Below, piece after piece: positions 1-6,706 of a DNA stretch of 12,087 nucleotides (positions within the stretch are counted from its first letter, which is position 1; the number at the start of each line of letters is the position of its first letter). A model generated the notes under the pieces. The model was not told where the DNA came from, made no database searches, and worked only from the letters and a program-made list of their open reading frames with translations. The stretch lies in the NCBI GenBank assembly GCA_031262845.1, contig JAISGZ010000243.1, forward strand, positions 1 through 12,087. The letters are read 5' to 3'. Source of the stretch: Propionibacteriaceae bacterium (GTDB lineage Bacteria > Actinomycetota > Actinomycetes > Propionibacteriales > Propionibacteriaceae). The position numbers and the translations under genes were made by a program.

Positions 1-951
1 GAAGCGGTCGTCTCCTGCCCCGACGCCGACAGCATCTACGAAATCCCCAAGGTCCTCCACAACGAAGGCCTCGACGCCTACGTCGTGCGGCGACTCGGCG
101 TGTCGTTCCGGGACGTCGATTGGCAGGCCTGGGATGACCTCCTAGACCGGGTCCACCACCCGAAAGAGGAAGTCCGGATCGGTCTGGTCGGCAAATACAT
201 CGACCTGCCAGACGCCTATTTGTCGGTTTCGGAAGCCCTGCGGGCTGGGGCTTTCGCCAACCGGGCCAAAGCTGTCATTGAGTGGATCAAGTCCGACGAT
301 TGCGAGACACCAGCCGGTGCCGCCCACGCCCTCGGTCACCTCGACGGCGTGCTCATCCCTGGTGGCTTCGGTATCCGGGGTGTCGAAGGCAAGATCGGCG
401 CCATCCGCTACGCCCGTGAACATCAACTGCCGATTCTCGGGTTGTGTCTGGGACTTCAGTGCATGGTCATGGAAGTGGCCCGTGACCTGGCCGGGCTGAC
501 CGACGCCGCCTCGACTGAATTCGACCCTGAGACGCCTTACCCGGTGATCGCGACGATGGCCGAGCAGGTTGACATTCTGTCCGGTGACGGTGACCTCGGG
601 GGCACGATGCGGCTCGGCGCCTATCCGGCCGAACTCGTGCCCGGCTCGCGCGTCGCCCGTCTCTACGGCACGACTACGGTCAGCGAACGCCACCGGCACC
701 GCTACGAAGTCAACAACCGTTACCGACCCGAACTGGAGGCCGCCGGGCTGATCATCTCCGGCACCTCGCCCGATTCTCGGCTGGTCGAATTCATCGAACT
801 GCCGGCCGACCAGCATCCGTTCTTCGTCGCCACCCAAGGCCACCCAGAACTGAAATCACGGCCGACTCGGCCTCATCCGCTGTTTCGCGGCTTGATCGAA
901 GCCGCCTTAACCCGGAAGCTATCGAATCGGCTACCCGTCGAGGAGTCGTGA
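1..951 (+). CDS. pyrG: CTP synthase, C-terminal part (5' end outside window)
   Basis: CTP synthase converts UTP to CTP using ATP and glutamine-derived ammonia, the last step of de novo pyrimidine nucleotide synthesis. The frame is open from base 1 and ends in TGA at 949-951, giving 316 residues of a protein usually about 550 long. The first ~50 residues are the end of the synthetase domain (SIYEIPKVL, DAYVVRRLG). The class I glutamine amidotransferase domain follows, with the oxyanion-hole segment LIPGGFGIRG, the nucleophile Cys149 in GLCLGLQ (codon 445-447), and His281 and Glu283 in GHPELKSRP; the triad is complete. The ATG at 85 is internal, not a start. The next gene starts 21 bases downstream. 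Identity is certain; only the N-terminus is missing. Confidence 0.97.
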   Translation, partial: EAVVSCPDADSIYEIPKVLHNEGLDAYVVRRLGVSFRDVDWQAWDDLLDRVHHPKEEVRIGLVGKYIDLPDAYLSVSEALRAGAFANRAKAVIEWIKSDDCETPAGAAHALGHLDGVLIPGGFGIRGVEGKIGAIRYAREHQLPILGLCLGLQCMVMEVARDLAGLTDAASTEFDPETPYPVIATMAEQVDILSGDGDLGGTMRLGAYPAELVPGSRVARLYGTTTVSERHRHRYEVNNRYRPELEAAGLIISGTSPDSRLVEFIELPADQHPFFVATQGHPELKSRPTRPHPLFRGLIEAALTRKLSNRLPVEES

Positions 952-972
952 ACCGGTGATCGGAAGACAACC

Positions 973-1656
973 ATGACCCTGCCCGGACCAACCTGGCCGG
1001 CGGCCGAGGTAGCAGATCAGCCGCTGCTCTGGCCAGCCCGCGAACAAGCCCGCATGGAGGGCTTGATTTCGACTTTTGTGACCGATCAGGTGACAACGCC
1101 AACCGGGGAAGTCGTCCAACGGGACTGGTTACGGCACCCTGGCGCCGTGGCCGTGATCGCCCTCGACGCCGACGACCGGATCGCGGTCGTCCATCAATAC
1201 CGCCACCCAGCCGGTTTCCGGCTCGTCGAAGCCCCGGCTGGGCTGCTGGACGTCGACCACGAGCTGGCGGTTCGGGCAGCGCAACGGGAATTGGCCGAGG
1301 AAGCCCAACTACAAGCCGCCGATTGGCGAGTCCTGGTCGATCTGTTCACCAGCCCCGGGTCAAGTCAGGAGTCGATCCGGATTTTCCTGGCACAAGATTT
1401 AAGCCCGACGCCCCGGCCGGACGGTTTCGTCGTCGAAGGTGAAGAAGCCGATATGGCCTTGGGCTGGGCCCGGGTCGACGATGTCATCGACGCGGTCTTG
1501 AATGGCCGGGTCCAGAGCCCAACTCTGATCGCTGGAGTGCTGGCGCTGCAAGTTGCCCGAACTGCCGGTGGCTTCGACCGTCTGCGTCTTGCCACCGCCC
1601 CGTGGCCGGCCCGCCAGGTCAAACACGACCGTGACCTGGCCGATGCCGCGCGCTGA
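973..1656 (+). CDS. NUDIX hydrolase, ADP-ribose pyrophosphatase-like
   Basis: Protein of 227 residues. It likely hydrolyses ADP-ribose or a related nucleoside diphosphate derivative to AMP plus a phosphosugar in the cytosol. The NUDIX box runs from Gly90 to about Leu113: Gly90, Glu97, then RELAEE at 105-110, which carries the metal-binding glutamates. Ala111 replaces the usual Gly of REUxEExGU. Six residues rather than five separate Gly90 from Glu97; as I recall the M. tuberculosis neighbour of pyrG (Rv1700) has the same spacing. Flanking blocks VVHQYRHP, PAGLLD and EEADMALGW fit the ADP-ribose pyrophosphatase subgroup. The ATG at 973 follows a weak GGAAG at 961-965. The gene lies between pyrG (21 bases) and xerD (6 bases), so one transcript is likely. 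The exact substrate is an inference. Confidence 0.9.
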   Translation: MTLPGPTWPAAEVADQPLLWPAREQARMEGLISTFVTDQVTTPTGEVVQRDWLRHPGAVAVIALDADDRIAVVHQYRHPAGFRLVEAPAGLLDVDHELAVRAAQRELAEEAQLQAADWRVLVDLFTSPGSSQESIRIFLAQDLSPTPRPDGFVVEGEEADMALGWARVDDVIDAVLNGRVQSPTLIAGVLALQVARTAGGFDRLRLATAPWPARQVKHDRDLADAAR

Positions 1657-1662
1657 CGTCAG

Positions 1663-2640
1663 GTGACCGGCCGGTCTCACCCCGCACTGCCCGATCAACC
1701 GGGTCGGGGTGACAGCGTCTGGGCCGAACCGGTCCAGGACTACCTCGACCACATTCAAGTCGAGCGCGGTTTGTCGACCAACACGGTGGCCGCTTACCGG
1801 CGTGACCTGGCCGCCTACGTGACCTACCTGAACCAGGCTCAAGTGGCCGGCCCGGAAGCCATCACGCCGGTGCTGGTGGCCGGTTTTGCGACAGCTCTCC
1901 GCCACCGTGGTTTGGCGACTTCCAGCATCAACCGCATGGTCGTGGCCGTCCGCGGACTCCACCGCTTCTGGGCCAGCGAAGCCATCACCGCGACCGATCC
2001 GGCCCACGACGTCGAACCGCCGGCGATCGGTCAGCGGCTGCCGAAAGCCCTGGCGATTGACCAAGTGATGGCCCTGATCGCAGCCGCCGGGGCTGAGGGT
2101 CCAGAGGCCGGGCCAGTCGAATTACGCGATGGCGCCCTGTTGGAGTTGCTTTACGGTACGGGCGCGCGGATTTCCGAGGTGACGGCGCTTGATGTCGACG
2201 AAATTCGGCGGTTGCTCGGTGACGACGATCTCGGCCTGACCCTGGTCGGCAAAGGCGGCAAAACCCGAGTCGTGCCAGTCGGCCACTTCGCCCGGGCGGC
2301 CCTCGAAGCCTGGCTGGTCCGGGGGCGTCCGGCTCTGGCCCGGCGCTCGGCCCAACCCAGTCCAGCGCTCTTCCTCAACGCCCGCGGTGGCCGTTTGAGT
2401 CGGCAATCGGCTTTTCACCGGATTCACCAGGTGGCGACGCGAGCCGGCTTGGCGGCCGATATCTCACCCCACACCCTGCGCCACTCCTACGCCACCCACC
2501 TGATCGACGGTGGGGCCGATGTCCGGGTGGTTCAAGAACTGCTTGGCCACGCTTCCGTGGCGACGACCCAGATTTACACCCTGATCACCGTCGACCACCT
2601 CCGTGAGGTTTACCGGATGGCCCACCCCCGGGCCTTGTAA
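1663..2640 (+). CDS. xerD: Site-specific tyrosine recombinase XerD
   Basis: XerD acts with XerC at dif near the replication terminus to resolve chromosome dimers, normally activated by FtsK. The 325-residue protein has an N-terminal SAM-like core-binding domain (about 20-110; LSTNTVAAYRRDL) and a catalytic domain with all expected residues: Arg169 (GARISE), Lys197 (VGKGGK), His270 and Arg273 (SPHTLRHSY), His296 (LLGHAS) and the nucleophile Tyr305 (TTQIYT). The ending LGHASVATTQIYT...VYRMAHPRAL favours XerD over XerC, as does its place after pyrG and NUDIX. The start is GTG 1663, six bases after the upstream stop. No clear Shine-Dalgarno sequence precedes it, so coupling to NUDIX translation is likely. 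No partner recombinase or att-like repeats flank it, arguing against a mobile-element integrase. Confidence 0.94.
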   Translation: MTGRSHPALPDQPGRGDSVWAEPVQDYLDHIQVERGLSTNTVAAYRRDLAAYVTYLNQAQVAGPEAITPVLVAGFATALRHRGLATSSINRMVVAVRGLHRFWASEAITATDPAHDVEPPAIGQRLPKALAIDQVMALIAAAGAEGPEAGPVELRDGALLELLYGTGARISEVTALDVDEIRRLLGDDDLGLTLVGKGGKTRVVPVGHFARAALEAWLVRGRPALARRSAQPSPALFLNARGGRLSRQSAFHRIHQVATRAGLAADISPHTLRHSYATHLIDGGADVRVVQELLGHASVATTQIYTLITVDHLREVYRMAHPRAL

Positions 2641-2749
2641 AACCGCCTTTGACTACCTCTTTCAGCTGGCTGGCAGGCGCTGTTAAAGCGATTGTTGGGG
2701 TGGCTAGAAGGACGATTGAACAGCTGTAACCGGGCCGCTGGGAAACCGC

Positions 2750-2755
2750 TAAGCT
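2750..2755 (+). promoter_or_regulatory. Candidate -10 element for the ParA-scpAB operon
   Basis: TAAGCT fits the actinobacterial TAnnnT -10 pattern and sits in the only sizeable gap (2641-2794) before the operon. Transcription would begin about 2762. That gives either a ~33-base leader carrying the AGGAGG site at 2782-2787, or a leaderless message starting on the in-frame GTG at 2762. I see no convincing -35 element, so this is a weak call. Confidence 0.35.
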
Positions 2756-2781
2756 GACCGAGTGACATCCCCGGTGGTTCA

Positions 2782-2787
2782 AGGAGG
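2782..2787 (+). promoter_or_regulatory. Ribosome binding site deciding the ParA start
   Basis: A perfect AGGAGG lies seven bases before GTG 2795. This makes 2795 a better start than the in-frame GTG at 2762, which would read through this site. Confidence 0.75.
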
Positions 2788-2794
2788 CAATGAC

Positions 2795-3673
2795 GTGGCC
2801 ACATCCGCCGAGGCCACTGTGAACGGTCCCGCGCTCGGTCCCACAGGTCGGCCCTGGCCCGAATTGCCGGAGCCGAAGCCGCGCGATCCCGAACAAACCG
2901 CCGCGGTCGTGATTGCGCTCTGTAATCAGAAGGGCGGGGTCGGCAAAACCACGACCACGATCAATCTCGGGGCGGCGCTGGTTGAGCTGGGCCGCCGGGT
3001 TCTGCTGGTGGACTTCGACCCCCAAGGCTCTTTGTCGGTCGGGCTCGGGATCAATCCTCATAGCCTCGATATCACGATCTACAACCTGCTGGTTGGGCCG
3101 CGGCTCGACCCCCACGGCGTGGTCGTCAATTCATCGATGCTGGGACTCGACATCCTGCCAGCCAATATCGACTTGTCAGCCGCTGAAGTCCAGCTGGTCT
3201 CCGAAGTCGCTCGGGAATACACCTTGTCACGGGTACTGGAGCCGCTCAAAGCCGATTACGACGTCATCCTGATCGACTGTGCGCCGTCGCTCGGGTTGCT
3301 GACGGTCAACGCCCTGACCGCCGCCGATGGCGTCATCATCCCGTTAGAAGCCGAGTTCTTCGCTCTGCGCGGTGTGGCCATGTTGACCGACACGATCAAC
3401 AAGGTGACTGAACGGCTCAACCCTCAACTCGAGTTGGTCGGCATCCTCGGCACGATGTTCGACGGCCGCACCTTGCACAACCGGGAAGTCATGGAGCGGG
3501 TGATCGAAGCCTTCGGTGACAAGGTCTTTCACGTGGCGATCCGGCGGACCGTGAAATTCCCGGAGACAACCGTGGCCGGTGAGCCGATCACGACCTACGC
3601 CAGCGGTTCACCAGCCGCTGAACAGTACCGTCATCTGGCCCGGGAGGTGTTGCAACGATGTCCCGCCGCGTGA
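2795..3673 (+). CDS. ParA/Soj-family chromosome-partitioning ATPase
   Basis: ParA ATPases dimerise on ATP, bind DNA non-specifically and are driven by a DNA-bound partner to move or position cargo. From GTG 2795 the product is 292 residues. A Pro-rich N-terminal stretch (about 10-35) precedes the deviant Walker A motif KGGVGKTT, with signature Lys46 and catalytic Lys51. VDFDPQG and VILIDCAPSLGLLT supply the A' and Walker B regions; the C-terminal part includes RRTVKFPETTVAGEPI. The gene overlaps the next one by 16 bases and heads an operon with scpA and scpB. This conserved actinobacterial paralogue should not be confused with the oriC-linked parA, since no ParB gene is next to it. The family is certain; its role with the SMC-ScpAB condensin is inferred from context. 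A 303-residue form from GTG 2762 is possible. Confidence 0.93.
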   Translation: MATSAEATVNGPALGPTGRPWPELPEPKPRDPEQTAAVVIALCNQKGGVGKTTTTINLGAALVELGRRVLLVDFDPQGSLSVGLGINPHSLDITIYNLLVGPRLDPHGVVVNSSMLGLDILPANIDLSAAEVQLVSEVAREYTLSRVLEPLKADYDVILIDCAPSLGLLTVNALTAADGVIIPLEAEFFALRGVAMLTDTINKVTERLNPQLELVGILGTMFDGRTLHNREVMERVIEAFGDKVFHVAIRRTVKFPETTVAGEPITTYASGSPAAEQYRHLAREVLQRCPAA

Positions 3674-4002
3674 ACTTACCGGGGGCGTCGGAGCTATTCC
3701 GGGGCACCGGCACCCCACCAGCCAAGACCAAGTCGACCACCAGCCGGACCACCAAGTCACAGACGTCAGACGCCGATCGCCCGGTGGCGGCTTCTGGTCG
3801 CGTCCGCCACGACGAAAAGATCACGGTCTACGTGTCGGCCGATGAACTGATCGCCCTCGAACAAGCCCGCTTGATCCTGCGGAAGGGCGGTGTCGTGGTC
3901 GACCGGGGACGATTGGTCCGGGGAGCGATTGCCAGTGCCCTCGACGATCTGCAGGCCCGCGGCTTGAAAGCCGATATCGTCCAGCGGCTGGGCGATTTGT
4001 AA
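3658..4002 (+). CDS. Small ribbon-helix-helix-like protein, putative ParA partner
   Basis: Protein of 114 residues. Residues 1-50 are basic, Thr/Ser/Pro-rich and probably disordered (TKSTTSRTTKSQ). The C-terminal ~60 residues look like a ribbon-helix-helix DNA-binding fold: strand EKITVYVS, helix ADELIALEQARLILRK, then a turn and helix DRGRLVRGAIASALDDLQARG. I recall similar proteins of unassigned function beside ParA and ScpA in Streptomyces. A good Shine-Dalgarno site (GGAGGT, 3643-3648) lies nine bases before ATG 3658; the 16-base overlap with the ParA gene implies coupled synthesis. Small RHH proteins are the DNA-binding partners of some plasmid ParA ATPases, so the same role here is a reasonable inference. 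The fold call rests on pattern only. Confidence 0.8.
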   Translation: MSRRVNLPGASELFRGTGTPPAKTKSTTSRTTKSQTSDADRPVAASGRVRHDEKITVYVSADELIALEQARLILRKGGVVVDRGRLVRGAIASALDDLQARGLKADIVQRLGDL

Positions 4003-4006
4003 AACT

Positions 4007-4846
4007 GTGACCGTGGTGTCTGACTCACCGGCGGTTGCTTCGCCGCCCAGTCCCGAGCCGGGCTTCTCGGTCCGGCTTGATGTCTTCGAAGGGCCGTTCG
4101 ACCTCCTGCTGAGCTTGATCGCCAAACACAAACTCGACATCACCGAGGTTGCCCTGTCCCAGGTGACCGATGACTTCATCGCCTACATCCGCCTTCAAGG
4201 CCCCGACTGGGACCTCGACCAGACCAGTCAATTCCTGGTCGTGGCGGCGACCTTGCTGGATTTGAAAACCGCCCGGTTGCTACCTCAAGGGGACATCGAC
4301 GACCCCGACGATTTGGCCTTGCTCGAAGCCCGTGACCTCTTATTTGCTCGGCTTCTGCAATACCGGGCTTTCAAAGAAGTCGCTGGCTGGTTGTCTCAAC
4401 AGTTGTCCGAACAGGCCCGCCGGGCAGCCCGGCCGGGTGGTCTGGAAGAACCTTTCGCCCAACTGTGCCCCGAGGTTCAACTCAAACTGACGCCGGCCGA
4501 CTTGCGGGCCTTGGCCGAGCGGGCGATGATCCCGGCTGAGGTGCCGACCGTGTCGATGGCGCACGTTTGGGTGCCGCAGGTGTCGGTGGCCGAAGAAGCC
4601 GTCTGGGTGGCCGAACGGCTGGCTCAGACCGGCCGGACGACCTTCCGTGACTTGGTCGCCCAGGCCGCCAGCCGGCTGGTCACGGTGGCCCGCTTCCTGG
4701 CCATCCTGGAATTGTTCCGCTCCGGCGCCGTCAGTTTCGAGCAACTCGACCCGTTGGCCGATCTCGTCATCACCTGGACCGGCGGCGACGACACTGCGGT
4801 CACCGTGGTTGACGATTATGATGCCGTGCCCGAGGAGGAGACATGA
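4007..4846 (+). CDS. scpA: Segregation and condensation protein A (kleisin)
   Basis: ScpA is the kleisin that bridges the SMC heads and, with a ScpB dimer, forms the bacterial condensin that compacts and segregates chromosomes. The 279-residue product has the N-terminal SMC-neck-binding block (VRLDVFEGPFDLLLSLIAKHKLDI, about 22-45), a middle region that should contact ScpB, and a C-terminal winged helix (about 205-255; FRDLVAQAASRLVTVARFLAILEL). Family similarity begins near residue 20, so the first 19 Pro/Ser-rich residues are not informative. GTG 4007 was chosen; in-frame GTGs at 4013 and 4016 are alternatives. No strong Shine-Dalgarno sequence is visible and the upstream stop is four bases away, suggesting translational coupling. 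The stop overlaps the scpB start as ATGA. Confidence 0.95.
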   Translation: MTVVSDSPAVASPPSPEPGFSVRLDVFEGPFDLLLSLIAKHKLDITEVALSQVTDDFIAYIRLQGPDWDLDQTSQFLVVAATLLDLKTARLLPQGDIDDPDDLALLEARDLLFARLLQYRAFKEVAGWLSQQLSEQARRAARPGGLEEPFAQLCPEVQLKLTPADLRALAERAMIPAEVPTVSMAHVWVPQVSVAEEAVWVAERLAQTGRTTFRDLVAQAASRLVTVARFLAILELFRSGAVSFEQLDPLADLVITWTGGDDTAVTVVDDYDAVPEEET

Positions 4847-5553
4847 CCGTTGACCGTGAGTTGACCGAAGACCGTGACGAGTTGAATTCAGCCGCCGAAC
4901 TGGTGGAGTTGGCGCCGGAGCGAGTGCCGGCGGCGCTGGAAGCACTGCTGATGATGGCGACCGAACCGATCAGTGAAGTTGATCTGGCCACTGGTTTAGG
5001 GGTTAACCCGGCTGAGGTGACGGCCGCCCTGGCCGACTTGGTCGAGTTCTATCGCCAAACTGGTCGCGGCTTTGAATTACGTCAGGTCGGCGCTGGTTGG
5101 CGGTATTACACCCACCCCGATTTGGCTGAGGTCATCGGCCAGTCGGTTTTAGCCGGTCAACACAGTCGCTTGAGCCAAGCCGGTCTCGAAACCCTGGCCG
5201 TCATCGCTTACTTGCAACCGATCAGCCGTTCCCGGATCGCGGCCATCCGAGGGGTCAACGTCGATGGGGTAGTCCGGACCTTGCTGGCCCGGGACTTGAT
5301 CATCGAAGCCGGGCGGGACGAAGCCACCGGTGCTGGTCTGTTGTCCACGACCGACTACTTCCTCGAACGCATGGGCTTGTCAGGGCTTGATCAATTGCCA
5401 CCACTGGCGCCGAATCTGCCCGATGCGGCGCAATTGGACGCCGAACTCAGCCAAATCGTGGCCACCTCGATGGGCGGAAATGATCGGGAAACCGAACCTG
5501 GCCCGGATGAGAGCCAACCGCTGGTGACCCAGCACAGTGAAGGAGTGATCTGA
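4843..5553 (+). CDS. scpB: Segregation and condensation protein B
   Basis: ScpB dimerises and binds the ScpA middle region to complete the SMC-ScpAB condensin. The 236-residue product has two tandem winged-helix domains: one about 25-100 (ALEALLMMATEPISEVDLA, then FELRQVGAGWRYYT) and one about 105-180 (LSQAGLETLAVIAYLQPISRSRI, then the IRGVNVDGVVRTLL turn). The last ~45 residues are acidic and variable. A purine-rich Shine-Dalgarno site (GAGGAGGAG, 4831-4839) lies just before ATG 4843 and inside scpA, with a four-base ATGA overlap. The stop overlaps the rluB start by one base (TGATG). Length and domain order are normal for the family. Confidence 0.95.
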   Translation: MTVDRELTEDRDELNSAAELVELAPERVPAALEALLMMATEPISEVDLATGLGVNPAEVTAALADLVEFYRQTGRGFELRQVGAGWRYYTHPDLAEVIGQSVLAGQHSRLSQAGLETLAVIAYLQPISRSRIAAIRGVNVDGVVRTLLARDLIIEAGRDEATGAGLLSTTDYFLERMGLSGLDQLPPLAPNLPDAAQLDAELSQIVATSMGGNDRETEPGPDESQPLVTQHSEGVI

Positions 5554-6521
5554 TGACGGAACCAGACCAAGGCAGCGGCGAGATGGACTGGCCTCAGGCG
5601 AGCGACGAACAGATCACCAACTCAGAGTCAGGCCCGTCCACCTGGTCCGAGCTGGCCGCGGTTGCAGCCGATACGTCTTCGACCAACGATGACCAGGCCG
5701 TCTTTGACCGGTCCGAGGCGGCCGCAGCGGCAGACGATGAGTCTCCGGCCCACGATGACCAGGCCGTCAGGGATCAGTTCGAGACGGCCCCGGCTGAGAC
5801 TGCGATCCGATTGCAAAAGGTCTTGGCGGCGGCCGGTGTCGCTTCCCGGCGGGCTTCGGAAGAACTGATTGCCGACGGCCGGGTCGAAGTCAACGGCCAG
5901 GTCGTCACAGTTCTCGGTACCCGTGTCAACCCCGCCACCGACCACATTCGGGTCGACGGTTCCCGCCTACCACCGCAGCGCCATCACCTCTACTTCGTGC
6001 TCAACAAACCGCGCGGCGTCGTCTCGACGTTGTCCGATCCCCAAGGTCGGCCGACTCTGGCTGAGTATCTGCCGCCCCGAGTCGGGCGGCTGTTCCACGT
6101 CGGCCGACTCGACACCGACACCTCCGGCTTGATCGTCTTGACCAACGACGGTGATCTGGCCCAACGGCTGAGCCATCCCCAATATGAGGTCTCGAAGACC
6201 TACATGGTCGAGGTCGATGGGGCGGTCGACCGGGCGACCTTGCAGCGACTGTCCCAAGGCGTGCGTCTGGAAGACGGTCTGATGAAGCCCGACCAGGTCA
6301 AACTGATCGACAGCACCGGTCAGAAGTCGCTCCTTAAAGTGACCTTGCACTCGGGCCGCAATCGGGTTGTACGGCGGCTGTTCGAGGCTGTCGGCCATCC
6401 GGTCCGGAAGCTGGCCCGAGTTCGGATCGGTCCGATTCGGTTGGGCCATCTGCCGGTCGGTCAAACCCGGCCGTTGACACGGTTGGAGCTGGGGGAGTTG
6501 TTTGACGCCGCTCAGTTGTGA
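5553..6521 (+). CDS. rluB: 23S rRNA pseudouridine synthase RluB, with acidic N-terminal extension
   Basis: RsuA/RluB-family enzymes isomerise a uridine of ribosomal RNA to pseudouridine; RluB acts on 23S rRNA helix 89. The 322-residue product has an S4 RNA-binding domain from about Ile85 (RLQKVLAAAGVASRRASEEL). The catalytic domain follows, with the nucleophile Asp187 in GRLDTDTSGL, then YMVEVDG and the C-terminal GRNRVVRRLFEAVGHPV block. Residues 1-84 are an acidic, Ala/Asp/Glu-rich extension absent from short family members; it contains a 22-residue near-duplication (DDQAV repeated). The start ATG 5553 has AAGGAG at 5540-5545 and overlaps the scpB stop by one base. Linkage to scpAB is the usual actinobacterial arrangement. 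Target specificity (RluB rather than RsuA) is inferred from context. Confidence 0.92.
   Translation: MTEPDQGSGEMDWPQASDEQITNSESGPSTWSELAAVAADTSSTNDDQAVFDRSEAAAAADDESPAHDDQAVRDQFETAPAETAIRLQKVLAAAGVASRRASEELIADGRVEVNGQVVTVLGTRVNPATDHIRVDGSRLPPQRHHLYFVLNKPRGVVSTLSDPQGRPTLAEYLPPRVGRLFHVGRLDTDTSGLIVLTNDGDLAQRLSHPQYEVSKTYMVEVDGAVDRATLQRLSQGVRLEDGLMKPDQVKLIDSTGQKSLLKVTLHSGRNRVVRRLFEAVGHPVRKLARVRIGPIRLGHLPVGQTRPLTRLELGELFDAAQL
5686..5768 (+). repeat. Short in-frame duplication in the rluB 5' region
   Basis: The 17-base sequence ACGATGACCAGGCCGTC occurs at 5686-5702 and again at 5752-5768. The copies are exactly 66 bases (22 codons) apart, so the frame is kept. Both encode DDQAV within the acidic extension of RluB. 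The sequence between the copies is partly similar at the protein level (Glu/Ala-rich), as expected for an old, diverged tandem duplication. Confidence 0.8.
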
Positions 6522-6694
6522 GCTGTCGTACCCGAACCTCCATTCTTCAGCCCAGATCTGGTTGGCGGAATGGGTTGACTCCGCTCACGGGCGAGCCCAC
6601 TAGGGCCAACTTTTCCCTCGAATTCCGTTCGGAGAGGCGAAACCAGACCTTGGTGTCTCGTTCTCACCTCCCTGAGGCAGTCGGTTTCGTGGTG

Positions 6695-6700
6695 TAGCCT
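6695..6700 (+). promoter_or_regulatory. Candidate -10 element of a leaderless promoter for the FKBP lipoprotein
   Basis: TAGCCT fits TAnnnT and ends six bases before GTG 6707, so transcription could start on the start codon itself, as in many actinobacterial leaderless genes. CTGAGG at 6672-6677, 17 bases upstream, weakly resembles a -35 box. No Shine-Dalgarno sequence precedes the GTG, which supports leaderless translation. Prediction only. Confidence 0.4.
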
Positions 6701-6706
6701 GCCCTG

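Noticed and set aside
142..843. A 233-residue minus-strand open frame opposite pyrG.
   Set aside because: It is an antisense shadow of a clear enzyme gene, typical of high-GC DNA; the same applies to the long minus-strand frames opposite xerD (1399-2064), scpA (4340-4945) and pafBC (9204-9956).
1663..2640. The tyrosine recombinase considered as a phage or integrative-element integrase.
   Set aside because: Gene order, XerD-specific C-terminal motifs and the absence of flanking att repeats or other mobile genes support the housekeeping XerD.
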